From: Rhizobiaceae bacterium | GTDB lineage: Bacteria > Pseudomonadota > Alphaproteobacteria > Rhizobiales > Rhizobiaceae | Assembly (NCBI GenBank): GCA_028279875.1 | Contig: JANQMU010000069.1 | Coordinates: 1 to 40,646 of the forward strand | Direction: 5' to 3' | DNA length: 40,646 nucleotides | Shown here: positions 33,038 to 40,646 of the stretch, one piece after another | Position numbering within the stretch: the stretch's first letter is position 1 | How the letters are laid out: each line of letters opens with the position of its first letter | Program-made: the position numbers and the translations under genes | The notes under the pieces: generated by a model | The model's input: the letters and a program-made list of their open reading frames with translations, nothing else | What the model was told of the DNA's origin: nothing | Databases searched by the model: none

Positions 33038-33931
33038 TCAGCGCAGCAATGCCGACGTGTAGGACCTGTGGAACGGAATATACCCGTTTTCGGTCTCCTG
33101 CAGTTCGGCGCAGGCCAGATCATTGAGGGCCGGCAGCCGGTGGAACGGGACGGCGGGAAAGGTGTGGTGCTCGGCGTGAAAGGGCATGTTCCATGCCAGC
33201 CGGCGGATCAGGCGGTTGGTATAGGTGGTGCGGCTGTTTTGAAGCATATTGGCGACGAATGCACATCGGCCGTGCTCGGCAAGCAGATAAAGCCGCAGAA
33301 AGGGCTGGCCGAGCAACAGTGGCAGAACCCAGGCATACAGAAGCCAGGCCGTGCCGCCGGCCAGCGAAATCAGCGCGAGACCGGCATAGCCGGCCAGCAT
33401 GATGCGGGCTTCCCTGCGGATCGTGGCTTGTGCTGATGGCGGCACGAATGTGTCTGAACACCGTCCTGCGGCGTTGCGCAGAAGGGTTTCACATTGCGAC
33501 CGCCAAATCGGCAGCCCCGAAACATGCCAGAGATACCGCTTCCAGGTTTCCGGCTTGGGCGCCGCCAGTTCGGGGTCGTTTTCCGGGTCCTGCGTGTGGC
33601 GATGATGGGCAAAATGAAAATAGCGAAACCAGCTGGCCGGCAGCAGGATCAGAAAACCGTTTATGCGCGCCACCCATTCATTGATCCAGGGTGTCCGGAA
33701 CGCCGTTCGATGAACGGTCTCATGCAGCGGGGTAAAGAGGAATATGATCAGTATGCCCTGCACAACCATCAGCGCTGGCCACATGGGAGCCCGTTCACTG
33801 ATGAGCCACCCGACAAGGAGGATCGCGCCCCAGTGGACCGACAGGGCAATCAGTCCGTGACGGTCGGTTTTTTCGGTCAGCTTGCGCCGCGTCTCGGCGG
33901 GCAAGGCGCTCACGAATTGGCGGTGATCCAT
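33038..33931 (-). CDS. Membrane fatty acid desaturase family protein
   Basis: A 297-residue membrane protein. Three histidine clusters bind the di-iron centre: HETVH near residue 72, HFAHHRHTQDPENDP near residue 108, and HAEHHTFPAVPFHRLP near the C-terminus. Hydrophobic helices are placed around them as in stearoyl-type desaturases and carotenoid ketolases. ATG 33931 is chosen (MDHRQF); a TTG at 33970 would extend it. The substrate may be a fatty acid, carotenoid or other lipid. It converges with the repressor gene at only 18 bases. Confidence 0.88.
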   Translation of the reverse strand: MDHRQFVSALPAETRRKLTEKTDRHGLIALSVHWGAILLVGWLISERAPMWPALMVVQGILIIFLFTPLHETVHRTAFRTPWINEWVARINGFLILLPASWFRYFHFAHHRHTQDPENDPELAAPKPETWKRYLWHVSGLPIWRSQCETLLRNAAGRCSDTFVPPSAQATIRREARIMLAGYAGLALISLAGGTAWLLYAWVLPLLLGQPFLRLYLLAEHGRCAFVANMLQNSRTTYTNRLIRRLAWNMPFHAEHHTFPAVPFHRLPALNDLACAELQETENGYIPFHRSYTSALLR

Positions 33932-34044
33932 CTGGCGATACCGATTTTGTGTTGGCGGTGACAACACCAATATTCTGAAACCTGCGGCCCGGCGCGGTCA
34001 TCGAGCCGGAGGGATTGATCCAGTTCGCGCTGGCCGAGTCAAGA

Positions 34045-34947
34045 TCAGGCGGTTCCGGCAAGCAGGTCGGCTTCGGCGCGCAGGGCGCGTGTCATGTGAT
34101 CGTTGAATGCCTTCACGCGGGCGGCGCTGCGCACATCCGCATGCGTCAGGATCCACAGCCCGGTTTGCATGGCGGCTACCGGCTCGCCAATCCGCGCCAG
34201 CCCCTTCGTCCGGTCGCCGAGGCAGCACGGCATGATTGCCAGCCCTGCTCCGGCCCTGGCACAGTCGCGCACGGCGACAAACGTGTCGGCGGTCATCACG
34301 ATCGCTTCGGGCGGGACGTTCTCCTTCATCCAGGCGCCAACGGGCGAACCGGCCAGGGCATCACCGGTCCCGACCCAGTGGAAGCCCTTCAGATCAGCGA
34401 CCCGCGGGACATCCGGAAGGCGAGCGGCATCCCCGGGCAGCCCGTAAATCGCAAAAGCCAGATCGGCCACTCTCTGGCCGACAAGCGCATCCGGCGGCCT
34501 TCTGGAGGCCCGAATGGCAATATCGGCGTCGTGGCGCGTCAGGTTCAGGCGCGAATTGGTGACGGAAATGTCAAGATGAATCCGCGGGTGCAGCGCCTTG
34601 AATGCTGTCAGATGCGGTGCCAGCACCGCTTTCAGGAGCGAGTCGGTTGTCGTCACCGACAATCGCCCCTCCAGGCGCAGGTCCCGGCCGAGAATGTCCC
34701 GGCTGATCCCCGACACGCTCTGCTCGATCTGCCGCGCCGCCTCGACCACCGCTGCGCATTCGACCGTTGGGGTATAGCCCGTCTGTCGCCGCTCAAAGAG
34801 GCGAATGCCGTTCTCGTCTTCGAAGCGGGAGATTTTTCGCAGCACCGTGCTGGCATTCACGCCGAGCCGCTGTGCCGCCGAAACCGCGGAACCGCTGTCT
34901 GCAACCGCCATGACAAATCGAAAAATATCCCAGTCGATGTTCTGCAT
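34045..34947 (-). CDS. LysR family transcriptional regulator
   Basis: A 300-residue protein from ATG 34947. The N-terminal helix-turn-helix covers residues 6-64, with GSAVSAAQRLGVNASTVLRKI as core (read in parts). The C-terminal effector half is of the periplasmic-binding fold type (LRLEGRLSVTTTDSLLKAVL, DIAIRASRRPPDALVGQRVA). An ATG at 34968 is possible. Inverted TGCAT/ATGCA elements lie just upstream. It is divergent from the cytochrome gene and may regulate that gene or the nearby desaturase; the target is unknown. Confidence 0.87.
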   Translation of the reverse strand: MQNIDWDIFRFVMAVADSGSAVSAAQRLGVNASTVLRKISRFEDENGIRLFERRQTGYTPTVECAAVVEAARQIEQSVSGISRDILGRDLRLEGRLSVTTTDSLLKAVLAPHLTAFKALHPRIHLDISVTNSRLNLTRHDADIAIRASRRPPDALVGQRVADLAFAIYGLPGDAARLPDVPRVADLKGFHWVGTGDALAGSPVGAWMKENVPPEAIVMTADTFVAVRDCARAGAGLAIMPCCLGDRTKGLARIGEPVAAMQTGLWILTHADVRSAARVKAFNDHMTRALRAEADLLAGTA

Positions 34948-35153
34948 AGCTGCAGATTCAATATGCATTTATTGCTGTTGTCGAGCGTTTTTGCATTTTA
35001 TAAGGTTTCTAAGATGCATTGTCCTGAACGGCTGCCGGCCTTAAGGTCGATGTTCGCATACAGACCGATATGGCCTTGCCCCGGTCTGCGATGTGGAGTT
35101 GGACTTCGATACGCGCCTTGATCCTTTTGAAACCGATCTTACAGGAGACAAAT

Positions 35154-35582
35154 ATGAAACGTGCAGCTGTGTTGGGTGTCATTCTTTCGGCCTGTCTTGC
35201 AGGCACCGCAGTCGGTGGGGAACCGACCGCCGACCGTCAGGCGCTGATGAAGAATGTCGGGGCCGCCGCAGGCGCCGGGGGCAAGATCATGAAAGGCGAA
35301 GCCGCTTTCGATCTCTCGGCTGCCCAGTTGATTTTGAGAACCATGAATGCGGCCGCACTGGGACTTGGCTACATGTTCCCGCCGGGATCCGAAACGGGCA
35401 ACGACACCGAAGCCGCGACGGCGATCTGGGATGATCCGGCGGGATTTGAGGCGGCCGTTTCCAAATTTGTCACCGACACGTCGGCCAATGTCACCGACGA
35501 GGCCAGTTTCAAGGCCGCCTTCGCCACAGCCACCAAGAATTGCGGCACCTGTCACGAGGGTTTCAGGGTGAAGAAACAATAG
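35154..35582 (+). CDS. Cytochrome c' / c556 family protein
   Basis: A 142-residue periplasmic protein with a signal peptide (residues 1-21, ending TAVGG). The single haem motif CGTCH is near the C-terminus (CGTCHEGFRVKK), the usual place in c'-type cytochromes, which are four-helix bundles. The helix preceding the motif is FKAAFATATKN. Class II cytochromes bind gases or transfer electrons; the role here is not indicated. AGGAGA lies upstream of the ATG, and a strong terminator follows. Confidence 0.88.
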   Translation: MKRAAVLGVILSACLAGTAVGGEPTADRQALMKNVGAAAGAGGKIMKGEAAFDLSAAQLILRTMNAAALGLGYMFPPGSETGNDTEAATAIWDDPAGFEAAVSKFVTDTSANVTDEASFKAAFATATKNCGTCHEGFRVKKQ

Positions 35583-35588
35583 GGCACG

Positions 35589-35609
35589 CCGGGCCGCTAC
35601 CCGGCCCGG
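35589..35609 (+). repeat. GC-rich hairpin after the cytochrome gene
   Basis: CCGGGCCG and CGGCCCGG form an eight-base-pair stem with loop CTACC, seven bases after the cytochrome stop. There is no T-run behind it. It stands 15 bases before the terminator, so it may stabilise the transcript's 3' end or act with it. Confidence 0.55.
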
Positions 35610-35624
35610 TTCGAACCGAGTCAG

Positions 35625-35657
35625 CGCCGCCGAATTCGATTCGGCGGCGTTTTCTTT
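35625..35657 (+). terminator. Rho-independent terminator of the cytochrome gene
   Basis: CGCCGCCGAAT, loop TCG and ATTCGGCGGCG form a perfect 11-bp stem, followed directly by TTTTCTTT. This is the clearest intrinsic terminator in the window and ends the cytochrome transcript. Confidence 0.88.
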
Positions 35658-35696
35658 GCGGCTGCTCCCATCGGTGACGAAACGCTGAATTGATGC

Positions 35697-35751
35697 TTGC
35701 CCTGACAAGGGCAGTGATTTATAGAACACGGAAATGTTATGTTATTACATT
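35697..35751 (+). promoter_or_regulatory. znuA promoter with Zur-like box
   Basis: A -35 TTGCCC (35697-35702) and -10 TATAGA (35720-35725) are 17 bases apart. AATGTTATGTTATTACATT (35733-35751) is a near-perfect palindrome (AATGT-N-AT-N3-AT-N-ACATT) that covers the probable transcription start. It matches the known Zur-box form GAAATGTTATA...TAACATTTC. Zn-loaded Zur should repress here. A further TGCCCT-GACA-AGGGCA inverted repeat (35698-35713) overlaps the -35. Confidence 0.7.
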
Positions 35752-35773
35752 AGCTGAGATTCAGGACTGCACC

Positions 35774-37015
35774 ATGCCGCATATTCGTCCTCTGCTGTCG
35801 GCGTCCGTCGCCACCCTCATTGCCTGCTCAACGGCCCAGGCCGCCCCCAAGGTGGTGGCCTCGATCAAACCGGTTCACTCTCTGGTCGCCGGTGTCATGG
35901 AGGGAGTGGCCACGCCCGACCTGATCGTTGACGGCGCAGCATCGCCACACACTTTCAGCCTCCGTCCTTCCAAGGCGCGGAGTCTGGAAAATGCAGAGAT
36001 GATCGTCTGGGTCGGACCGCAAATCGAAACCTTTCTGGGTAGACCGATTTCGAATCTCGGACAGGACGCCGTGATCGTTCAGCTCGATCTCTCCCCTGAT
36101 CTGATCAAGCTTCCGGTTCGCGAGGGCGCAACCTTTGAGGCGCATGACCATAGCCACCACGGCGGCCATGGTGACCACGGCGAGCACGCTGACCATGATG
36201 ACCACAGCGATCATGCGGATCATGATGATCACAGCGACCACGCCGGTCATGACGATCACGACGACCATGACCATGACGATCATAGCGATCACGCGGGCCA
36301 TGATGATCACGCCGACCATGACCATGACGATCACAGCGATCGCGCGGGCCATGACGATCACGCCGACCATGATGACCATGACGATCACAGCGATCATGCG
36401 GGCCATGACGATCACGCTGATCATGACGATCATGATGATCATGCGCACCACGACGACCATGATGATGACCACGCCGGGCACGACCATGCGCATGCCGCAT
36501 TCGACTCGCATTTCTGGCTGGATCCGGAAAACGCCAAGATCTTCGTAGGGCAGATCGCTGATGCCCTTGCTGGATTGGATCCGGAAAACGCAACGAAATA
36601 TGCATCCAATGCGTCGCAGCTGACCGAGCGTCTTGATCAGCTTGAGACGGAACTCCACGCCACACTTGAGCCGGTGAAGGGCAATCCCTTCATTGTTTTC
36701 CACGACGCCTATTCCTATTTCGAAAACCGCTTCGGTGTTCCGGCGGCGGGTTCCGTCACGCTCAGTCCCGAGGTTCCGCCTGGTGCCGAGCGGATCAAGG
36801 AAATCAGGGACCGTGTCGAGGAACTGAAGGTGACCTGCGTGTTTTCCGAACCGCAGTTCAGACCGGATCTGGTCACGGTGATCACCGAGGATACGGACGC
36901 CAGCGCAGGGGTTCTTGATCCGCTGGGCACCGACATCGACAACGGTCCGGACCTTTATTTCGAGTTGTTGCGGGCGCTGGCGGTCTCTATGCGCGATTGC
37001 CTCACACCCAGATAG
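35774..37015 (+). CDS. znuA: Zinc ABC transporter periplasmic binding protein with extended His/Asp-rich loop
   Basis: A 413-residue ZnuA-family protein. Signal peptide residues 1-23 end at TAQA. Zinc ligands are H35 in IKPVHSLVAG, the His of SHFWLDPEN, and the His of FHDAYSYF. Between them, residues about 122-244 form an insertion made almost only of His, Asp, Gly and Ala (repeated DHSDHAGHDDHADHD-like units), where typical ZnuA loops are 20-40 residues long. The loop should hold many zinc ions or act as a sensor. No znuB, znuC or zur gene lies nearby. TACAGC-like ribosome site is weak. Confidence 0.92.
   Translation: MPHIRPLLSASVATLIACSTAQAAPKVVASIKPVHSLVAGVMEGVATPDLIVDGAASPHTFSLRPSKARSLENAEMIVWVGPQIETFLGRPISNLGQDAVIVQLDLSPDLIKLPVREGATFEAHDHSHHGGHGDHGEHADHDDHSDHADHDDHSDHAGHDDHDDHDHDDHSDHAGHDDHADHDHDDHSDRAGHDDHADHDDHDDHSDHAGHDDHADHDDHDDHAHHDDHDDDHAGHDHAHAAFDSHFWLDPENAKIFVGQIADALAGLDPENATKYASNASQLTERLDQLETELHATLEPVKGNPFIVFHDAYSYFENRFGVPAAGSVTLSPEVPPGAERIKEIRDRVEELKVTCVFSEPQFRPDLVTVITEDTDASAGVLDPLGTDIDNGPDLYFELLRALAVSMRDCLTPR
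36184..36480 (+). repeat. Tandem repeat encoding the His/Asp-rich loop of ZnuA
   Basis: Units of about 51-54 bases, coding DHSDHAGHDDHADHDHD-like 17-18 residue blocks, recur three to five times. The best copies begin with GATCACAGCGATC, at about 36280-36440. The blocks differ by few synonymous or His/Asp changes, so they look recently amplified by slippage. Repeat number may vary between strains. Confidence 0.7.
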
Positions 37016-37031
37016 CAGGGCACGATACCGC

Positions 37032-37979
37032 TCAGTAGCCTCTGCTCCGGTCAATCGCTTTGGGGATTACTCCCGTTTCAAAAAACCGGGCAATGTTGTC
37101 GGCTGCGATTTTCGAGGCGGTGGCGCGGGTCGTCGGGGCGGAGATATGCGGCAGGACCGTCACCGACGGATGCGACCAGTAGGGGCTGGACCTTGGCAAC
37201 GGCTCCTCCCGGAAGACATCGAGAACCGCGTGGTCAAGATGCCCGCGGTCGAGGGCGGACAGCAGGGCAGCGTCATCGATAATGGCGCCTCTGGAAAAAT
37301 TGATCAGTGACGCGCCCTTTTTCATCGTCGAAATGGCCTTCTCATCGAGAAGGTCGCGGGTTTCGTGGGTCAACGGGACCAAGATGACAATGATGTCTGA
37401 ATTTGAAAGGACGGACTTCATTCCCTCCACTCCGCTATAGGTGGCAACCCCCTCGATCGTTGCCTGCGACCGGCTCCATCCACATACTGTAAAACCCTGA
37501 TCGCGCAGCTTGCCGGCCGCCGCGCGGCCGAGTTTTCCGAGCCCGAGAAGGCCGATAGTGCGATCCGGCGCCGCACACATCGGGCGCGGTTCCCACATGC
37601 CCCTCGCCTGCTGTCGGCGATAATACGGCATGTCCCGGTGCAGATAGAGCGTCCAGGCCAGCACGGCCTCCGCCATTGTCTTGGCCATTTGGGGGTCCTC
37701 AAGACGAACGATTTTCATCTCGGACACCGGCAGATCGGCGACGATTTTCTCCACACCCGCCCACAGGCTCTGCACCCATTTCAGATTCGGCAGCGTTTCC
37801 AGATCGCTCGGGGCCGGATCGGCGACAATCGCGACCTGGGCGGCGCGTCGGGCCGGTTCGTCAAGCGCATTGATCTCGACGATCGAAAAATACGGCATCG
37901 CGGCCTGCAGGGCTTCGAGCCAGACGGCCGTGTCGGTTCGGCTGCCGCCGGAAACAAAGGGAATGATCTTGCGTGTCAC
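37032..37979 (-). CDS. D-2-hydroxyacid dehydrogenase, GhrA-like glyoxylate/hydroxypyruvate reductase
   Basis: A 315-residue NAD(P)-dependent dehydrogenase. The dinucleotide motif is IGLLGLGKLGRAAAGKL. The catalytic Arg lies in NFSRGAIIDDAALL, the Glu in VFREEPLP, and the His in PHISAPT, the GhrA-type ending. Escherichia coli GhrA has 312 residues. GTG at 37979 is chosen because GGAGGTG lies eight bases upstream; a frame to 38027 has no such site. It likely reduces glyoxylate or hydroxypyruvate. It diverges from an alpha/beta hydrolase over a long palindrome. Confidence 0.87.
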   Translation of the reverse strand: MTRKIIPFVSGGSRTDTAVWLEALQAAMPYFSIVEINALDEPARRAAQVAIVADPAPSDLETLPNLKWVQSLWAGVEKIVADLPVSEMKIVRLEDPQMAKTMAEAVLAWTLYLHRDMPYYRRQQARGMWEPRPMCAAPDRTIGLLGLGKLGRAAAGKLRDQGFTVCGWSRSQATIEGVATYSGVEGMKSVLSNSDIIVILVPLTHETRDLLDEKAISTMKKGASLINFSRGAIIDDAALLSALDRGHLDHAVLDVFREEPLPRSSPYWSHPSVTVLPHISAPTTRATASKIAADNIARFFETGVIPKAIDRSRGY

Positions 37980-38004
37980 GGACGGGCACCTCCAATCGTC
38001 CGAA

Positions 38005-38026
38005 TGCCATCGCAGATGTGATGGCA
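38005..38026. promoter_or_regulatory. 22-bp palindrome between divergent ghrA-like and hydrolase genes
   Basis: TGCCATCGCA (38005-38014) and TGTGATGGCA (38017-38026) are separated by GA; nine of ten positions are symmetric. It lies in the 96-base gap between the divergent GhrA-like gene and the hydrolase gene. The sequence is of the kind bound by dimeric regulators such as GntR or LacI proteins. No regulator gene is adjacent. Confidence 0.55.
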
Positions 38027-38075
38027 AAGCGAAAGGAAAATTTCATTCTTTTTCAATCCAATCGTCAGGCGCGCG

Positions 38076-39086
38076 ATGAACCGGGACAAGGAGACCATCA
38101 CAGCCATGATCTGGATCACCATAGCGGTTCTCTTCGGGCTGGGAGTGATCGCCGCCCCTTTTGTATGGGGACGCTTTCGCGAAACACCGCTGACGCCGGA
38201 TATCCGTGATGCCCGCGCGCAGGGCAAAACCGTGCGCCTCGGCAACGGCGCTGTACACTATGTCGACCGCGGTCCGGCCGACGGCTCGGTCGTGGTCATG
38301 GTGCACGGTTTCAGCACGCCTCTGTTCGTGTTCGAGCAAAATGCTGCAGCCCTCACGAAAGCCGGCTTCCGGGTGATCCTGTTCGATCATTTCGGACGCG
38401 GCTGGTCCGACCGGCCGCACGGTCGCTATGATGCCGGGTTTTTTGACAGGGAACTTCTCGATCTGCTCGATGCTCTGGAGTTGAGTGAACCGGTCGCCTT
38501 GGTCGGATATTCCATGGGCGGCATCATCGCCGCGACTTTCACTGCTCGGCATCCCGAACGCGTTGGCCACCTGTTTTTGATCACCCCGGCGGGGCTGGAA
38601 TTGAATATGCCGACATCGGGCCTGCTCGCCGGTTTGATCAACGTTCCGCTGATCGGCGATTGGCTGTGGCGACTGCGCGGCCGATCGACCGTCCTCTCGG
38701 ATCCGCAGTTCGATGAGGCCGCCTTGCCCCCCGATCGCCGTCTCCTGGGAGACGTCTCAGAGCAGATGGCCTATCCCGGCTATCTGCCGGCCCTGCTGGC
38801 CACCTGGCGCAACCTGCCCATGCGCGACCGTGACCGGATATTCGGTGAAGCCGCCGCGACCGGTGTTCCGATGATGGCAGTCTTCGGCGGCAGGGACCTG
38901 ACGATCGGCAGCGCCAGTGCGGACCGCCTGAGAGCGGTCGCGCCGCAGGCGCTTATTGAGATCATCGCGGACGGGAATCACGGACTCAATTACCAGATGT
39001 ATGACGTTTTGAATCCCTTGCTGATTGATTTCCTTCGGCAGCGGCCGGAGGCGGCGCAAGGAACAGCCGATCATTCCGTCGGATAG
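38076..39086 (+). CDS. Alpha/beta hydrolase with N-terminal membrane anchor
   Basis: A 336-residue protein. An N-terminal hydrophobic helix (MIWITIAVLFGLGVIAAPFV) anchors it. The hydrolase part has the HGF oxyanion motif (VMVHGFSTPLFVF), the GDHFGRGWSDRP-like DHFGRGWSDRP, the nucleophile in VGYSMGGIIAA and the C-terminal histidine in GNHGLNYQ. Function is unknown: it could be an esterase, lipase or epoxide-hydrolase relative. ATG 38076 is used; ATG 38106 is better spaced from AAGGAG and would begin at the anchor helix. It overlaps the convergent epimerase gene by 16 bases. Confidence 0.85.
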   Translation: MNRDKETITAMIWITIAVLFGLGVIAAPFVWGRFRETPLTPDIRDARAQGKTVRLGNGAVHYVDRGPADGSVVVMVHGFSTPLFVFEQNAAALTKAGFRVILFDHFGRGWSDRPHGRYDAGFFDRELLDLLDALELSEPVALVGYSMGGIIAATFTARHPERVGHLFLITPAGLELNMPTSGLLAGLINVPLIGDWLWRLRGRSTVLSDPQFDEAALPPDRRLLGDVSEQMAYPGYLPALLATWRNLPMRDRDRIFGEAAATGVPMMAVFGGRDLTIGSASADRLRAVAPQALIEIIADGNHGLNYQMYDVLNPLLIDFLRQRPEAAQGTADHSVG

Positions 39087-40054
39087 GGCCCTTCCGCAAA
39101 ACGCTCGCTGTGGTAACCCTTCGAACCGATGGCGCGTGCGAGGTCGCTTCCGGGCTCTTCGCCAGCCTGCAACTGGCCGATAATGCGCCGGAAGTCGTAT
39201 TTCGGACGCCAGCCGAGCGCGGCCCTCGCTTTCTCGTTGACATAGACCCGATCGATGCTCTCGAACATGCGCCAGCCGCGTCGCGCATATTCTTCTTCGA
39301 ACTCAGACACCCGAAGGCGCAGGACATCGGCCGCGCTCCCGCGTAGCGCCTTGAGGTCGTCCGGCCGGAAGGGTGTCGTTGCGCTGATGATGTATTTGCC
39401 AAACCCGATTTGCCTCGCACGCTCGACGGCGAGCAGATGAGCATCGGCCGCATCCTCGATATCGACCCGGCGAAACAGGTATTCATTGGCTTTGGCGTTG
39501 CCATCTGAAAATGCCTCGCGGATTTCACGGCTGTCGTCCTGTTCGGGAAAGAACCGGGAGGTCCTGAGCACGATGCAGTCAAGCTGGTGTTTGCGATGGA
39601 AGAGATAGCAGAGATCCTCCGCCGCGGTCTTGGTCAGCCCGTAGATATTCTTGGGAACCGGGGCCACCGCCTCGGTGATCCAGGCCGCCGGTTCCCCGGG
39701 TGGCGGTGTCAGCGCCTCGCCGAAAGCGCTGGTGGTGCTGGTACAGACCACGCGGCCGACATCATGTGCCACCGCCTCTTCCAGCACATTGAGCGTGCCT
39801 GTGATGTTGGTGTCGATAAAATCCTGCCGGCTGTGCGTCGCGACATGCGGCTTGTGCAGCGTCGCGGCATGGATCACCGCGTCGATGCCGGCCATGCAGG
39901 CGCGCACAAATTCGCGATCGACGAGCGTTCCCACATGATGGGTAAAGGGACCTGGCAGGAGGTCTGCACCGATCGCTTCGTGGCCGGTCGTCGCCAGGCG
40001 CCGCATGATGGCTTCGCCGAGATGTCCCGTACTGCCGGTCACCAGGATTCGCAT
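39071..40054 (-). CDS. NAD-dependent epimerase/dehydratase family protein
   Basis: A 327-residue extended SDR. The cofactor motif is RILVTGSTGHLGEAIMRRL, the catalytic Tyr-Lys pair is in IYGLTKTAAEDL, and the serine/threonine region is CTSTTSAFGE. The C-terminal LGWRPKYDFRRIIGQL is typical of sugar-nucleotide epimerases and related reductases. GGGGAGG lies seven bases before the ATG. The exact sugar or steroid-like substrate cannot be named. Confidence 0.88.
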   Translation of the reverse strand: MRILVTGSTGHLGEAIMRRLATTGHEAIGADLLPGPFTHHVGTLVDREFVRACMAGIDAVIHAATLHKPHVATHSRQDFIDTNITGTLNVLEEAVAHDVGRVVCTSTTSAFGEALTPPPGEPAAWITEAVAPVPKNIYGLTKTAAEDLCYLFHRKHQLDCIVLRTSRFFPEQDDSREIREAFSDGNAKANEYLFRRVDIEDAADAHLLAVERARQIGFGKYIISATTPFRPDDLKALRGSAADVLRLRVSEFEEEYARRGWRMFESIDRVYVNEKARAALGWRPKYDFRRIIGQLQAGEEPGSDLARAIGSKGYHSERFAEGPYPTE

Positions 40055-40167
40055 GGTTCGCCTCCCCTTCCATCGCGCTGAATTCTTATGACAATGGCGG
40101 GTATGTGAAAACCATCCGGAACGGAAAATCGCCGCGCGACCGGAAGCCGGCCGATGATCGGAAGGTA

Positions 40168-40646
40168 TCAGCGCGAAATGCGCATCGTGGACCCATCGTC
40201 CAGGCCGACGGTGAAACTCGCTTGCGGCCCGCTTCTACGACCGGCAATCGCCTTGTCGATCCGCGCGGGAAGGCGAATCACAGCAAGTTCCGTCGGGCGA
40301 TCGCCGTCGAAGCCGATGATCCGCAACAGGCGCCGATCATTGGCCGGCAAAGCAAGGTCGGCGCGACCGTCGCCATTGATGTCGGTGACAGCCGACAGGC
40401 GCATTTCCTTCGACCCGATCACGTGGTTGGAAAAGCCGTCGATCATACCGACATTCGACAGCGAACCGTCGCGATAGGAGAAAAAGAACAGCGTGCCGCC
40501 GATATGCGGCGTGCGGACAAAGGCGATCTCCTGTCCCGGTCGGCCGTCAAAATCGGCTATTCCCGCAATGTTGAGCCAGCGATTGGCACGACCGATGAAT
40601 CCCGTGCTCGCCCGCTCGGCCAATCGCTCCGCCTCCAGGCCGTAAA
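40168..40646 (-). CDS. FG-GAP/VCBS repeat protein, 5' part missing at window edge
   Basis: The reverse frame is open from 40168 to the window end, so the N-terminus lies outside. The visible 159 residues contain calcium-binding-type repeats: IADFDGRPGQEIAFVRT and VTDINGDGRADLALP are clear FG-GAP/VCBS blades of a beta-propeller. Such proteins are usually secreted or surface-exposed and bind ligands or partners. It ends 114 bases before the epimerase start, which is on the same strand. No start can be assigned. Confidence 0.8.
   Translation of the reverse strand, partial: YGLEAERLAERASTGFIGRANRWLNIAGIADFDGRPGQEIAFVRTPHIGGTLFFFSYRDGSLSNVGMIDGFSNHVIGSKEMRLSAVTDINGDGRADLALPANDRRLLRIIGFDGDRPTELAVIRLPARIDKAIAGRRSGPQASFTVGLDDGSTMRISR

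Noticed and set aside
35828..37054. 408-residue open frame on the minus strand across znuA
   Set aside because: It exists because the His/Asp repeat lacks stops in the opposite frame. Its product is low-complexity Val/Ile/Met and has no start signal.
1..40646. tRNA, rRNA, CRISPR or insertion-sequence features
   Set aside because: No cloverleaf-like conserved arms, repeat-spacer arrays, transposase motifs or terminal inverted repeats with target duplications were found by reading. A tRNAscan or ISfinder run would be decisive.

Overview
The window is GC-rich, densely packed chromosomal DNA from an alphaproteobacterium, most likely a member of the Hyphomicrobiales (Rhizobiales). This is inferred from gene content rather than a marker gene: a TRAP and a branched-chain amino-acid type ABC uptake system with catabolic genes, IclR regulators, a carnitine dehydrogenase-thioesterase fusion, and an S24-type repressor. 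No rRNA, tRNA, CRISPR array, insertion sequence or replication origin was seen. No gene-free stretch exceeds about 200 bases.

Layout. (1) 1-3907: a truncated MATE exporter diverges from a TetR regulator over two tandem palindromic operators, followed by a membrane-anchored lipase-like protein, an LprI-like secreted protein and a GFA-family protein. (2) 3955-9877: a TRAP transporter (DctP, DctQ, DctM) with its IclR regulator, diverging from a choline-dehydrogenase-like GMC flavoenzyme. A palindrome lies between the divergent units and a strong hairpin lies between dctP and dctQ. (3) 9870-19882: a GNAT acetyltransferase, then a nine-gene leftward catabolic operon (cyclase, cupin, SDR, 3-hydroxyacyl-CoA dehydrogenase, periplasmic binding protein, LivG, LivF, LivH, LivM), divergent from an IclR regulator and a histone-deacetylase-fold amidohydrolase. 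Its substrate is unknown. (4) 19930-20935: a RES/Xre toxin-antitoxin pair whose promoter carries two perfect palindromes. (5) 20968-28332: a carnitine/gamma-butyrobetaine catabolic locus with a GlxA/CdhR-like regulator, divergent from five translationally coupled genes (BKACE, carnitine dehydrogenase-thioesterase fusion, acyl-CoA dehydrogenase, NDP-forming CoA ligase, CaiD). Together they could convert gamma-butyrobetaine or crotonobetaine through carnitine to glycine betaine plus acetoacetate. (6) 28360-29313: an EamA exporter. (7) 29261-33019: a small region of unrecognised genes ending in a phage-immunity-like switch. An XRE-S24 repressor diverges from two small genes across three GGTATA operator elements, with no phage structural genes nearby. 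(8) 33038-40646: a fatty-acid desaturase, a LysR regulator, a c'-type cytochrome with a terminator, a ZnuA zinc-binding protein with a very long His/Asp-rich insertion and a Zur-like box, a GhrA-like dehydrogenase diverging from an alpha/beta hydrolase, an NAD-dependent epimerase, and the 3' end of an FG-GAP repeat gene.

How the parts fit. Regions 2, 3 and 5 look like separate uptake-and-catabolism modules, each with a divergent or adjacent local regulator and, in most cases, a visible inverted repeat in the regulatory gap. Region 5 is the best resolved biochemically. Region 7 is the part least explained by known families. All functions are read from sequence motifs and context only; no database search was possible.
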